Of a stretch of 64,000 nucleotides of DNA, positions 19,810 through 29,033 are shown piece after piece. Within the stretch, counting starts at the first letter, position 1, and every line of letters starts with the position of its first letter. The DNA is from a candidate division KSB1 bacterium (GTDB lineage Bacteria > Zhuqueibacterota > JdFR-76 > DREG01). A program made the translations under genes and the position numbers. Location of the stretch: NCBI GenBank assembly GCA_022566355.1, contig JADFJB010000006.1, forward strand, positions 1 to 64,000. The letters run 5' to 3'. The notes below the pieces were generated by a model that had not been told where the DNA came from, ran no database searches, and saw only the letters and a program-made list of their open reading frames with translations.

Positions 19810-21162
19810 ATGAACACAGAAAACAATACAACTACCCCTCAGCAACCGACACTACGCCGGACATTAGGCCTTTTAGAAGGTGTCACCATCCTCATCGGTA
19901 TTACGATTGGAGCCGGTATCTTCTCCACTCCCCAAATTATCGCAGGCTACCTGGATTCATTCTACTCGATCATCGGGTTATGGATTTTGGTTGGCGCTTT
20001 TGTGTTTATCGGGGGATTAATATATGGGGAGCTCGGAAGTCGATTACCCAATACCGGCGGCGAGTATGTCTATATTAGTAACTGTTTTGGGCCTTTTGCC
20101 GGCTTCATGTTTGGATGGGCGCAGCTCTTCATTATTCGCACCAGCCCCGCTGCTGGTTTAGCCATTATAACTGTAAACTACTTTGAACATTTTGTCGAAC
20201 TAAGTTCTTTTGCTCATATGGTAGCAGCAATATTTGTCATTTTTATTTTCGGCGTGGTCAATTATATTGGAATTAAACGGGCAAGCATTTATCAAAACAT
20301 ATCAACGATATTAAAAGTCGGGGGGCTCGGTTTTCTTGTAGCTTTAGGACTTATTCTGGTTGGAGGTCACGAAAACCTATTGAGTACAAAAGCTCCACCT
20401 ACCGGTACATTAGGACCCACGGGTAACATGGTGGCAGCCCTTATGCTGGTCGTTTTTTCATATGTCGGATGGGATCGTGTGGGCTATTCGGCGGGCGAGA
20501 TGAAAAATCCAAAAAGAGTCATCCCCCTCAGTATGTTCATAGGAATGGGGTTGATTATTTTGATTTATGTTCTAGCTAATTTGCTTTATTACAGAACCTT
20601 AGGAATTGAAGGTATGCGCGGTAGTACGATCGTGGCTTCTGAAACCGCAACACAATTAATGGGTCCAATTGGAGCCGGATTTATCGCCATCATTGTAATG
20701 ATCTCAACAACCGGCAGTATCAACGGAACAATGATGACTGCCCCGCGGGTTTATTACGCCATGGCAAAAGACGGTTTATTTTTCAAATGGCTTAATTATA
20801 TTCATCCTAAATTTCGCACCCCCTCTCGGGCCATCATTGCCCACTGCATTTGGGGTACTGTAATTCTGATCGTTAGAGGTTCGTTTGAAAACATTGTAGC
20901 CGGAATGGTATTTGCCATTTTGATATTCTACATCTTTACTACCTTTGCATTATTCAAGTTGCGAAAAAATGAAGTTGGGGGTACAGATGTTTTTAAAATG
21001 CCTTTCTACCCGATTCTTCCAGTGATTTATCTGGTTGGAATTATTAGTCTACTTGTTTCACGCGCCATTTTTGAATGGCAGAAATCATTGGTTGATATTG
21101 CCTTTATTGCTTCTGGTCTGCCATTCTCGATTTTTTGGTTGCGGAAGAAAAAGAAGGGTTGA
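19810..21162 (+). CDS. APC-superfamily amino-acid permease
   Basis: A 450-residue protein with about 12 hydrophobic segments. The first helix has the APC signature GVTILIGITIGAGIFSTPQI (the GAGIF substrate-binding break), followed by GGLIYGELGSRLPNTGGEYV and VVFSYVGWDRVGYSAGEMKN, matching LAT/serine-threonine exchanger-type permeases. It should sit in the inner membrane and carry amino acids or related compounds. A second APC permease lies on the other strand at 23647-25047. The gene starts after a purine-rich AAAAGAGG. Confidence 0.9.
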   Translation: MNTENNTTTPQQPTLRRTLGLLEGVTILIGITIGAGIFSTPQIIAGYLDSFYSIIGLWILVGAFVFIGGLIYGELGSRLPNTGGEYVYISNCFGPFAGFMFGWAQLFIIRTSPAAGLAIITVNYFEHFVELSSFAHMVAAIFVIFIFGVVNYIGIKRASIYQNISTILKVGGLGFLVALGLILVGGHENLLSTKAPPTGTLGPTGNMVAALMLVVFSYVGWDRVGYSAGEMKNPKRVIPLSMFIGMGLIILIYVLANLLYYRTLGIEGMRGSTIVASETATQLMGPIGAGFIAIIVMISTTGSINGTMMTAPRVYYAMAKDGLFFKWLNYIHPKFRTPSRAIIAHCIWGTVILIVRGSFENIVAGMVFAILIFYIFTTFALFKLRKNEVGGTDVFKMPFYPILPVIYLVGIISLLVSRAIFEWQKSLVDIAFIASGLPFSIFWLRKKKKG

Positions 21163-21281
21163 TAGGTTTGATTTCGTCAAATAACTTCAAATTAAAAACC
21201 AAAACATTCTAATGGAAGTAATGAATAATAATTCATACACTGTAACTTATTTATAAATGATCAAGATAAAAGGAGTTAAAG

Positions 21282-21566
21282 ATGAATATTTTCGTGGGAA
21301 ATTTAGCACAAGAAGTAACCGAAGAAGATTTAAAAGAAGCCTTTGCCGCTTTCGGGCAAGTTACATCTACAACCGTAATTAAAGATATTTTCACCAGGGT
21401 ATCCAAAGGATTCGGATTTGTGGAAATGCAGGGCAAGGCTGAAGCCCAATCTGCAATTGAAGGCCTAAACGGCAAAGATTTGAAGGGAAAAAATCTGAAT
21501 GTGAATGAAGCTCGTCCTCGCAAAGAGCGTGGCAGGGGAGGCAAGCGAGGTGGTGGACGGCGCTAA
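21282..21566 (+). CDS. RRM-type RNA-binding protein
   Basis: A 94-residue single RNA-recognition-motif protein: MNIFVGNLAQEVTEEDLKEA (RNP2 is IFVGNL), SKGFGFVEM (RNP1 is KGFGFVEM), then a basic Gly/Arg tail (RPRKERGRGGKRGGGRR). This architecture is shared with the cold-responsive Rbp proteins of cyanobacteria and Bacteroidota. It binds single-stranded RNA, probably as a chaperone. AAGGAG lies 8 nt before the ATG. The small gene after it starts 25 nt downstream. Confidence 0.92.
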   Translation: MNIFVGNLAQEVTEEDLKEAFAAFGQVTSTTVIKDIFTRVSKGFGFVEMQGKAEAQSAIEGLNGKDLKGKNLNVNEARPRKERGRGGKRGGGRR

Positions 21567-21591
21567 CCGACCGGTTTAACAGGATGCGATA

Positions 21592-21960
21592 ATGTCTGAA
21601 ACCGTTACCTTACGAGATGATTCGGGAATTATTGAAATCTACTCTTTTGGTAAACCAACCGAAAAAGACAAACTCCGGACACAAATTACTGTTGAGCAGA
21701 TCTGCCAAGAGAAGGATGTGTCCGGTGTTCTTGTTGATGCCAGTAAATCAACTTCCGTTCCGACTATTTTTGCCAATTTAGATTATGGAGCAAATTTATT
21801 CCGGTATAATGCCATACCCAGAACTGTTCGATATGCGATAGTCCCCTCTGAAACAATAAAAGAAGACTGCGGATATTATGTAACGGTTTGCCAAAAACGG
21901 GGATTATTCATACGGCTTTTTGATTCTGTTGGGGAGGCTGAGGAGTGGTTGGTGAGTTAG
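21592..21960 (+). CDS. Small SpoIIAA/STAS-like protein
   Basis: A 122-residue soluble protein. MSETVTLRDDSGIIEIYSFG, KDVSGVLVDASKSTSVPTIF and YYVTVCQKRGLFIRLFDSVG, then EAEEWL, fit the alternating alpha/beta layout of the STAS/SEC14-like SpoIIAA family, a loose assignment. No catalytic residues are evident. It lies 25 nt after the RRM gene on the same strand, so the two may be co-transcribed. Confidence 0.55.
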   Translation: MSETVTLRDDSGIIEIYSFGKPTEKDKLRTQITVEQICQEKDVSGVLVDASKSTSVPTIFANLDYGANLFRYNAIPRTVRYAIVPSETIKEDCGYYVTVCQKRGLFIRLFDSVGEAEEWLVS

Positions 21961-22380
21961 CTGATTTCAGAAAATTAAAATAAGTTGCAACTAATTATAA
22001 TTCTATCACAACTAATTTATTAATTTTTGACAATATACAAACAAACATTTGACATTGATTAAATAAATGCTTTTTTTATGAGAAATTAGAAAAGGGTAAT
22101 CACATTACGAGGTATTATAATTAAATTCCAAAATCCATTTTCTATAAAAAGTTTTTTTGATTTTAGTAAAACCCTCTATGAAAAACTAGATCAATTACAA
22201 ATATTATGAATAAAATTTAGAAAATATCTTTACTTATTATCTTGTTTATTTTAATTGCACTTATAATATTTGACGATCTCGTAAAAAGTCGCCTTTGTTT
22301 TAAAGTATTGATAAATAGTTAGTTAACAGCATTTAGTTCTTGCATTTAATCGTCCAAATACTTACCTTATCTCATTGATA
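21961..22380. other. AT-rich intergenic region, no gene seen
   Basis: About 420 bp, very AT-rich (TTTTTTATGAGAAATTAG and similar), with stops in all frames. I see no hairpin terminator and no structured element. It separates the SpoIIAA-like gene from the transposase remnant. Confidence 0.6.
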
Positions 22381-22735
22381 TTAAATAACATAAGGCAAAA
22401 AGGTGATAAAGGTCAAAAATCGCAACAACTTGTATCTCAAAGGCATGTTGGAATGAATATGGACCGAATCGAGGCGCTGGAGACTGGTATCAACCTTATA
22501 GACTTCCTTAAGTCTATCTGTTGCATTTGCCTTTTTTATTATGCTTGATTTTCTCTGGAGCATAGCCTTGGGGACAACGTTTGACTTCATGTGTTTGCTG
22601 GTCAAATTCGAAATCAACTAAATTGTGTTTTGCTTTTTACCCGGGGTTGGAGCGATTAACTCAACCTTGTGTTCTTTGGCTTTTTCCTTGTTTTCCTGGC
22701 TACCGTAGAGGGTGACTATATTTATCATAGAGTGT
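22381..22735 (-). mobile_element. Scrambled transposase remnant (IS1182-like)
   Basis: Three minus-strand frames carry transposase pieces. The 22618-22735 frame has VTLYGSQENKEKAKEHKVEL and IAPTPGKKQNTI-stop, like the YGSDEN...VELVSPTPGKK segment of DDE transposases. The next has VDFEFDQQTHEVKRCPQGYA and PEKIKHNKKGKCN, the CPxGhxP block. The 22381-22617 frame has YKVDTSLQRLDSVHIHSNM, which in IS1182-like proteins is an N-terminal motif but here comes last. The order is therefore rearranged and all pieces are broken by stops. No terminal inverted repeats were found. The family assignment rests on these motifs alone. Confidence 0.6.
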
Positions 22736-23507
22736 CAGAGCCAATCTTTTTTCTTCATTTGTTATTGCCATTTTTATACCTTTATATCTTGTTTTCAAAT
22801 TTTTAATGTACTGAATAATAAAAGGTTTAACTTTTTCATTAAGGTTTGGATGATCTAACAAAGGTATCAATAATTTATCATTTAAAAGTTGATAATCCAT
22901 GCAATACCACCGGTAGTCACCAACCGTAGAGTGTGAGTTACTCATCAAATTTGGTGTGAGATATATTAAAAAATTAACATCACTACTATGATTCTGAAGA
23001 AGCCAATCTGCGTACTTAATTGACTGGTCGTTTCTCGGTTTTGAATCTATTTTCAGTTCAAAAATTATATTAACTATACCAACATTGCCGGATTCATCTG
23101 AATATTTTGCGGATAAAAAGATATCAAATCGACCAACACCAGTAATACTTGTCTCTGAGGGGAAGTTCTCATTTGGAGTAACTTGGAAGGTCTCAAAATT
23201 GGCCGTGGGCAATATTTTCAACAAGAAATCATTTTTATGATTATTGGGCTTCAGGCTTTTTTCATCCAATAACAACATCAAAAAGCGTCGTAAAACATAA
23301 TCGCCTAATAAATGCGATCCTGTTGTATCAAGCAACCAACCAAAAAATGAAGAATGCCATCTTTCATAATGAGTTCTTCCTACAATTTTAAAAAAATTGG
23401 GTTCGCTTAAAATATTTTCAAATTTAATAAATTATGGCTCTGAGATAAGATTTATTAATCTCTCTGTGAAATTATTTGATTTATTTTTCTTCACTCAAAG
23501 TTTCCAT
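22700..23507 (-). pseudogene. PD-(D/E)XK nuclease-like protein (PDDEXK_4 type), disrupted
   Basis: The open part 22700-23335 (211 codons from a TTG) reads SHLLGDYVLRRFLMLL, GVGRFDIFLSA and VNIIFELKIDSKPRNDQSI, then KYADWLLQN. The D...ExK pattern (RFDI, FELKID) is the active site of PD-(D/E)XK nucleases. Upstream in frame the sequence continues ILSEPNFFKIVGRTHYERWH and SSFFGWLLDT, the normal family N-terminus, but it is cut by TAA at 23432-23434. Before that, an A-run shift separates the likely start METLSEE at 23507. The 3' end runs directly into the transposase remnant, losing the normal C-terminus. The family occurs in accessory and defence islands. Confidence 0.7.
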
Positions 23508-23646
23508 TTTCTTCAATTTAAATTAAAATTATTTTAAAGTTACCTTAGCGATAAACAGTTTTCAAGCAAATATTTTATGCAAGTAAATTGATTATTTGTT
23601 TAACTCAGCATTTGTGCAATCTAATAGAAAAAATCTGTCTGCACAA

Positions 23647-25047
23647 TTATGATCTCTTAATCTTCATCCGGATTTCCGCCCGGTAATAATAGAGCAGCCC
23701 GGTACAGGTAAGCAGCACACCCAACAAAGACGGAATGAAGGCCGTGATTAATGTAACTGCCATAAACCAAATTTGGATCGCCAAAACGATTATCAGTGTG
23801 TATGGATAACCCCAGGCTTTGTAGGGCCGAAGTGCGTCGGGATATTTTTTGCGCAACACCCAAATGGAACCGAAAGTCATGACATTAAAAATCGACGATG
23901 TGAATGAAAAAAAGTCGATTAATGTTACATAGGCATTACCTGCGAACCCGGCGCCCATGAGCAATACGGACGCCCAAAATGCTTGTACGAGAATCGCTAC
24001 GTTTGGGGTTTTGTATTTTGGGTGAATTTTTGCCAATGGTCCGATAAACATACCATCACGAGACATTGCATACCAGGTGCGTGACTTGCATAAAATCTGC
24101 GTACTCACATTGCCAAAAGTATTCAACATCACTGCAATCGATATCAACATTCCGCCGGCCAAACCGGCTGCTTTACTTACAGCAGCAGTTGCTACCCAGG
24201 GAGCTTCTTGAATCTCGACTACGGAGAGCTGGTAAATATAGGCAGTATTGGCAGCCAGATATAGCAGAATGATACCGCCGATACCCAAAAATAGTACGAG
24301 AGGCAGGTTCCTGCGAGGGTTGCGGATCTCCTCCGCCATATAGGTTGGACCTTCCCAGCCACTGTAAGCAAAAAATCCATAACGCATGGCAGCGCCGAAT
24401 GCCAGCATGGTAGACCAGTTGAATTCATCCGGCCAAAAGGGTGATGAAAAATTAGCGATCTCCCCCCCTTTGGCAAAGCAGACTGCGATTACAGCGCCTA
24501 TTGCAACCAATTTCAGAAAACCAAAAACATTTTGAATGACACCGCTCAGCGATACACCGAAGCAGTGGCTGGTGGAATGGCCCCAAATGACCATAAGAGC
24601 GATAATTACTTCTGTAAGTTGTGAGTAATTCTCTCCGGTTATAGAGAAATAAAATGCATTCCCATATTCGGCAAATACCAGCGCAACTGCCGCAATGGCG
24701 GCCGTTTCCGACACAAAGAACATAGCCCAGCCACGCAGAAAAGCCACTATGGGTGGGTATGCCGCTTTAAGGAAAACGTAAGGCCCGCCGGATTTGGGCA
24801 TCATGGCAACCAATTCCGCATACAGGAAAGCGCCTAGAATCGTGGCTATACCACCGACAATCCACACTCCGTAAAACAAACTTACTGAAGCAACTAACAT
24901 CATGATGGGTGCAGGAGCGCGAAAAATGCCCGATCCAAGAATTCGATTGATAATGATCGAAAATGCTTCTATTACTCCAAGGTTGCGATTGAGTTCGGTT
25001 TCTTCGGTAAAGAATTCTTCTTCGGAAAATTTGTGTTTAGGGGACAT
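23647..25047 (-). CDS. APC-superfamily amino-acid permease
   Basis: A 466-residue inner-membrane transporter with about 12 spans. GVIEAFSIIINRILGSGIFR, then AELVAMMPKSGGPYVFLKAA, and FFAYSGWEGPTYMAEEIRNP are APC signatures near helices 1, 2 and 6, closest to LAT/GerAB-like amino-acid permeases. The usual GxGIF helix break is GSGIF. The soluble N-terminus is acidic (FSEEEFFTEETELN). No clear Shine-Dalgarno precedes the ATG. Nearest neighbours are debris on both sides; the gene itself is open. Confidence 0.88.
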   Translation of the reverse strand: MSPKHKFSEEEFFTEETELNRNLGVIEAFSIIINRILGSGIFRAPAPIMMLVASVSLFYGVWIVGGIATILGAFLYAELVAMMPKSGGPYVFLKAAYPPIVAFLRGWAMFFVSETAAIAAVALVFAEYGNAFYFSITGENYSQLTEVIIALMVIWGHSTSHCFGVSLSGVIQNVFGFLKLVAIGAVIAVCFAKGGEIANFSSPFWPDEFNWSTMLAFGAAMRYGFFAYSGWEGPTYMAEEIRNPRRNLPLVLFLGIGGIILLYLAANTAYIYQLSVVEIQEAPWVATAAVSKAAGLAGGMLISIAVMLNTFGNVSTQILCKSRTWYAMSRDGMFIGPLAKIHPKYKTPNVAILVQAFWASVLLMGAGFAGNAYVTLIDFFSFTSSIFNVMTFGSIWVLRKKYPDALRPYKAWGYPYTLIIVLAIQIWFMAVTLITAFIPSLLGVLLTCTGLLYYYRAEIRMKIKRS

Positions 25048-25764
25048 GAAAGGAATTTATGATTTATGATTTACAAGTGATGATTTATTTTGAACGATTA
25101 GGACAGCAATAGATACGGAATGAAAATTTAACAGTCAATATTTAAAATAAAGGCAGGTCTTATTACGGTAAAAATTAAAGAGAGCAACCCTATTTCACTG
25201 AAGAATTAGTTTGGATATTTTTTAAAATCCGTACTACAAGCCGACGGCAATGTGTTTTTTTAGCAAAGTTTTGGTTTTTCTATGCTGCGTTTTGGAGCAT
25301 AGATAAATTTGAATTCTGAAAAGTCAGTGAAGTAGACATAAGCAATTGCCCTTTGTGGAGTGTTTTTCAACAAATGCACCAAAGTCTTTCAACAACACGT
25401 TTCGACATGAAAGAAACAAGCTCATCTCCTAAACATGGCTGATCAGGCGTAACCTCCCACGAAAAAGAACGCTGCTTATATACTTTTTATGACAGAGTAA
25501 GAAATTGCTCCATGGTATTCTCCTCCATATCGATAGTCTGCACTATCCAATATGGTTGGGGAATGCCTGGAGTTTCAACTTTTGTTAAATTCATCCGTGT
25601 CAATCAGTGTAAATCCGTGGCTAAATCAAATTATTTGGTTGTGGTCCAAGGCCGCGCTGGGAAAGTCTGTGGCTTTTTATCATAAAGAACATTTATCCTT
25701 GAATAGGATTTGTTAAATCCAATATATTTCACTTAAAGGTTTAGCGTTTCTTAAAACCGAAGAA
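25048..25764. other. Intergenic region with traces of decayed coding sequence
   Basis: About 720 bp. On the minus strand, 25367-25483 reads as an uninterrupted protein-like stretch (VYKQRSFSWEVTPDQPCLGD and ELVSFMSKRVVERLWCIC, then a stop), and just beyond it another frame reads RAIAYVYFTDFSEFKFIYAP. Neither is recognised and both are short. A common intergenic phrase (ATCCGTGTCAATCAGTGTAA) lies near 25594. No intact gene. Confidence 0.45.
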
Positions 25765-26187
25765 TCAACCGGATAAATCGTTGTCAGAATAAAAGTTTTT
25801 TGAGGTAAATGAAGATTGTTTGATGTTGATTTTGTTCTGTATAAATCCTCTAACCTGGCGGCGTAGGAAATTTCTTCCAAAAGGAGTAAGGAAGAAAAAT
25901 CCAACTAAATCTGTTAGAAATCCGGGTGTTAATAGTAAAAGTGCGGCAGAAAGGATGAAAAGACCATCAATCAGGGCATCGGTCGGTATTCGCCCCATTT
26001 GCATTTCTTCACGAATTCGATTCAAGGTTGCAAAACCCTGAATACGGGCGAGTGCCGCGCCTGCAATTCCGGTGAGAATAATGATTAAGAGGGTCGACGA
26101 AACGCCAATAGTATTGCCAACTTCCAGCAAAAGGGTTAATTCAATAAAAGGAACGATGGTAAATAGCAATAACAAGCGGTAAAACAT
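25765..26187 (-). CDS. fxsA: FxsA family membrane protein
   Basis: A 140-residue protein: MFYRLLLLFTIVPFIELTLL, LLIIILTGIAGAALARIQGF, then DALIDGLFILSAALLLLTPG and FLTDLVGFFFLTPFGRNFLR. These are the conserved blocks of FxsA (T7 exclusion suppressor), an inner-membrane protein with three or four helices. In E. coli, overproduction of FxsA relieves phage T7 exclusion by the F plasmid; its normal role is unclear. ACGGAG precedes the ATG. Standalone gene. Confidence 0.9.
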   Translation of the reverse strand: MFYRLLLLFTIVPFIELTLLLEVGNTIGVSSTLLIIILTGIAGAALARIQGFATLNRIREEMQMGRIPTDALIDGLFILSAALLLLTPGFLTDLVGFFFLTPFGRNFLRRQVRGFIQNKINIKQSSFTSKNFYSDNDLSG

Positions 26188-26433
26188 ATCAACTCCGTGA
26201 TGAATGGTTAACTTGATCTATTTATTAACCTTATACGCTTAATCGAGGAAATGATCTTTTCATTATATTTTATGCTTATCATTCAGCTTTTTTAAATGTA
26301 TGGAAATAGATTCCGTCGAGCGCCGGAAGACATAGTTTGCAGTTTTAAGCATAAAGCATGAATTCATGAATTACTCAGGTTAATGTTGTGGCTTGAATAT
26401 ATCTTAACAACAGACTAAAATCATACTATTTTT

Positions 26434-27042
26434 ATGCAGGTAAACAAACCATCAACCGTTCATTTCGTACTGATTTTTATTTTCAGTATCGGCTGTGACA
26501 ATCCATTTGCGTCGAGAGAAGTCGAAGCTCCGGAAACTCAGCAGGCAACAAACTGGATTCCACCGACCAAAGCCAGTGATGTGTTGGACAACCTGCTAAA
26601 CGCAATCAAAGATCAGAACTTAACCAATTATATGAATTCGCTCACCAACACGGCATTGAACGGCAGGAAATATAAATTTCGTCCGGATAAGAAAGCGTTG
26701 ATTCGATTTCCCGGTGTTTGGGACAACTGGGATTTAGACACGGAAACGACCTATATAATCAACGTATTTCAAGCGGTTCCGGACGACTCAAACTTGAGCA
26801 TGATTTTTTTAGGTGAGGGGATAGAAACTCCCTTACCCGATTCGACTGTTATTATCCGTGACTATGAATTGTATGTTCCCCACATAAGAACAACCGGCCA
26901 GTTCCCGAGGTTGATTAAAGGCCGTGCGGAATTTCACCTGGCCATCAACGCCGAAGGTTTCTGGGCCATTTTCACATGGATCGACGACAGTATTGAAGAC
27001 AATTCTTCATGGAGTGAATTAAAGGCATCTTTTACCCAATAA
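26434..27042 (+). CDS. Lipoprotein of unknown function
   Basis: A 202-residue protein with a short lipoprotein signal (VHFVLIFIFSIGC, Cys about residue 25). The mature part has a helix (ASDVLDNLLNAIKDQNLTNY) and then a beta-rich domain (AEFHLAINAEGFWAIFTWID) that resembles the NTF2-like folds of many small exported proteins; the resemblance is only structural. It ends 13 nt before the polysaccharide deacetylase gene on the same strand, so the two probably form an operon and may both act at the envelope. Confidence 0.65.
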   Translation: MQVNKPSTVHFVLIFIFSIGCDNPFASREVEAPETQQATNWIPPTKASDVLDNLLNAIKDQNLTNYMNSLTNTALNGRKYKFRPDKKALIRFPGVWDNWDLDTETTYIINVFQAVPDDSNLSMIFLGEGIETPLPDSTVIIRDYELYVPHIRTTGQFPRLIKGRAEFHLAINAEGFWAIFTWIDDSIEDNSSWSELKASFTQ

Positions 27043-27055
27043 ATACTCGGAATTT

Positions 27056-28231
27056 ATGAAAAGACAATTTAACGCAAAACAGATCAAATCACGGGGAAAA
27101 ATAAGATCTCCTATCCTTTCTAAACTATTAATGACGCTTGGATTAGGTGTTATCCTGGCCATATCGGTGCTGGTTTTCTTTGATCCCGGTGAAGCCAACA
27201 TTGAACAATCTCCACCGGAAATCACAAATAATACTTTAACGACTAATCAAACCTGGGCAAGAGAATTTGAGAGGTTGATGCTTCAGCTTCATTTCTCTTC
27301 CGATTGGGCTAGAGGAATAGAAAAAATTAAAGATTCCGAATCTTTCAATCCAAATCGGTTTTTACTGACATTAAAATACCCGGTTGGATACCGGATTCAT
27401 AAATTCATTTTTTCTGTGATTCAAATGTCTAAAAGGAAGCATTACCAGGTAATGGAAACCTATGAAAAATTCAGCCCGCGTGAAATAAGTGTCGGAATCT
27501 CCACTGCAAGGGGTGATTACATTCAGATGAATTACAAAGAAAATTCCGATCTGGAATGGCACAGCGGAAAGATCGCAATTATTATTGATGATTTCGGTTA
27601 CCGTTCCGATCATTTTGTGAATGCATTTTTTGAAATGCCATACCCGATAACCATTGCAATCATTCCCGGAACTGAGTTTGCAGAACAAATGGCCGAGAAG
27701 GCACATCAAGCCGGATTGGATGTGCTTATCCATCTCCCGATGGAGCCACTTCAGGGAGAAGTGGAAAATAAGGGTTATACCATTTTCACGGGAATGTCTC
27801 TAGAAGAAATAGATTCGACTGTGAAACGGGCATTGGAAAATGTGCGCGGCGCGATAGGAATTAACAATCATATGGGCTCTAAGGCGACGGCGAATCGAAC
27901 CACAATGCAAAGATTGATGCAAAGTTTAAAAAATCGTAATCTTTTATTCATAGACAGCATCACAAATCGAAATAGCGTGGCCTATCAACAAGCATTACAA
28001 GCTGGGGTTCCCACATTAAAATTAAGTACTTTTATTGATAATCCTGAAAAGAACATGCAGCTGGAAATTATTATGCGGAATACCGTGAGCCAGCTTTCAC
28101 CCACGAATCCTGCTGTTCTAATCGGACATACCCGGGATGAGACCAGCAAAATATTACCCGGCGAGATGGCTAAATGGGCAAGAAAGGGGATCTCCTTTGT
28201 AAGTGTCCTTGATTTGTTGGAAAAACAGTAA
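27056..28231 (+). CDS. Divergent polysaccharide deacetylase family protein (YibQ-like)
   Basis: A 391-residue protein with an N-terminal membrane anchor (LLMTLGLGVILAISVLVFF, residues ~22-42). The C-terminal ~220 residues carry the divergent polysaccharide deacetylase (DUF610) blocks: KIAIIIDDFGYRSD, ITIAIIPGTEFAEQMAEKAH, DVLIHLPMEPLQ, GAIGINNHMGSKATANRTTM and PTLKLSTFIDN. IIDD and NHMGS are the equivalents of the metal and substrate motifs of the NodB fold. The activity of the family is not settled; members often lie with cell-envelope genes. It overlaps nothing but directly follows the lipoprotein at 26434. Confidence 0.88.
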   Translation: MKRQFNAKQIKSRGKIRSPILSKLLMTLGLGVILAISVLVFFDPGEANIEQSPPEITNNTLTTNQTWAREFERLMLQLHFSSDWARGIEKIKDSESFNPNRFLLTLKYPVGYRIHKFIFSVIQMSKRKHYQVMETYEKFSPREISVGISTARGDYIQMNYKENSDLEWHSGKIAIIIDDFGYRSDHFVNAFFEMPYPITIAIIPGTEFAEQMAEKAHQAGLDVLIHLPMEPLQGEVENKGYTIFTGMSLEEIDSTVKRALENVRGAIGINNHMGSKATANRTTMQRLMQSLKNRNLLFIDSITNRNSVAYQQALQAGVPTLKLSTFIDNPEKNMQLEIIMRNTVSQLSPTNPAVLIGHTRDETSKILPGEMAKWARKGISFVSVLDLLEKQ

Positions 28232-28312
28232 ATTTTGACTATATTCAAAATTTGATTTTTCAAATATTCAGCTGTTGATCAGCAAGAAATTAAATCTCTA
28301 TGTGGAGGCAAA

Positions 28313-29026
28313 ATGATACGGCTCGGGGTTAACATAGACCATGTAGCGACAATTCGACAAGCTAGGGAAGGACATGAACCCGAACCCATAGCAGCAGCCG
28401 TACTGGTTGATTTGGCCGGCGCCGATGGTATTGTCTGTCATCTTCGTGAAGACCGGCGTCACATCCAGGACAGAGACTTGAAATTACTTAAGGAAATCGT
28501 CAAAACTCACCTGAATTTAGAAATGGCTGTGACTTCCGAAATGGAAAATATCGCAATCAAGATATTGCCGGACATGGTTACCCTGGTACCGGAAAACCGC
28601 CAGGAACTTACCACAGAGGGCGGTATGGATGTAATCGGTCATTCTACCCGTATCGCACAAATGATTTCAAACCTGCATACGCACAATATTGTCGTAAGCC
28701 TTTTTGTCGATCCGAATATCCACCAAATCAAAGAAACATCTCGTATTGGCGCAGATTACATCGAGATCCATACCGGCGAGTACGCCAATGCCAGTGATTT
28801 AATTACACAAAATGAAGAACTTGAAAAAATAGTAACCATGGCTGCTGCCGCTACCAAGCTTGAATTAGGTGTAAGCGCCGGACACGGTTTGAATTATCAA
28901 AATGTGATTCCCATCGCTAATATCCCACAGATAGAAGAATTAAATATAGGCCATTCTATTATTGCACGATCAGTTTTGGTCGGGATGGAGCGTGCCGTCA
29001 CCGAAATGCTTAGACTAATACGGTAG
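28313..29026 (+). CDS. pdxJ: Pyridoxine 5'-phosphate synthase PdxJ
   Basis: A 237-residue TIM-barrel enzyme, the normal PdxJ length. The sequence MIRLGVNIDHVATIRQAREG carries the N-terminal signature, with REDRRHIQDRDL, LEMAVTSEMENIAIKILPDM, VTLVPENRQELTTEGG and GVSAGHGLNYQNV following. PdxJ joins 1-deoxyxylulose 5-phosphate and aminoacetone 3-phosphate in the DXP-dependent route to vitamin B6. A strong GGAGG precedes the ATG. The asparaginase gene begins 8 nt after the stop, so the two are likely co-transcribed. Confidence 0.96.
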   Translation: MIRLGVNIDHVATIRQAREGHEPEPIAAAVLVDLAGADGIVCHLREDRRHIQDRDLKLLKEIVKTHLNLEMAVTSEMENIAIKILPDMVTLVPENRQELTTEGGMDVIGHSTRIAQMISNLHTHNIVVSLFVDPNIHQIKETSRIGADYIEIHTGEYANASDLITQNEELEKIVTMAAAATKLELGVSAGHGLNYQNVIPIANIPQIEELNIGHSIIARSVLVGMERAVTEMLRLIR

Positions 29027-29033
29027 AAGTTTA

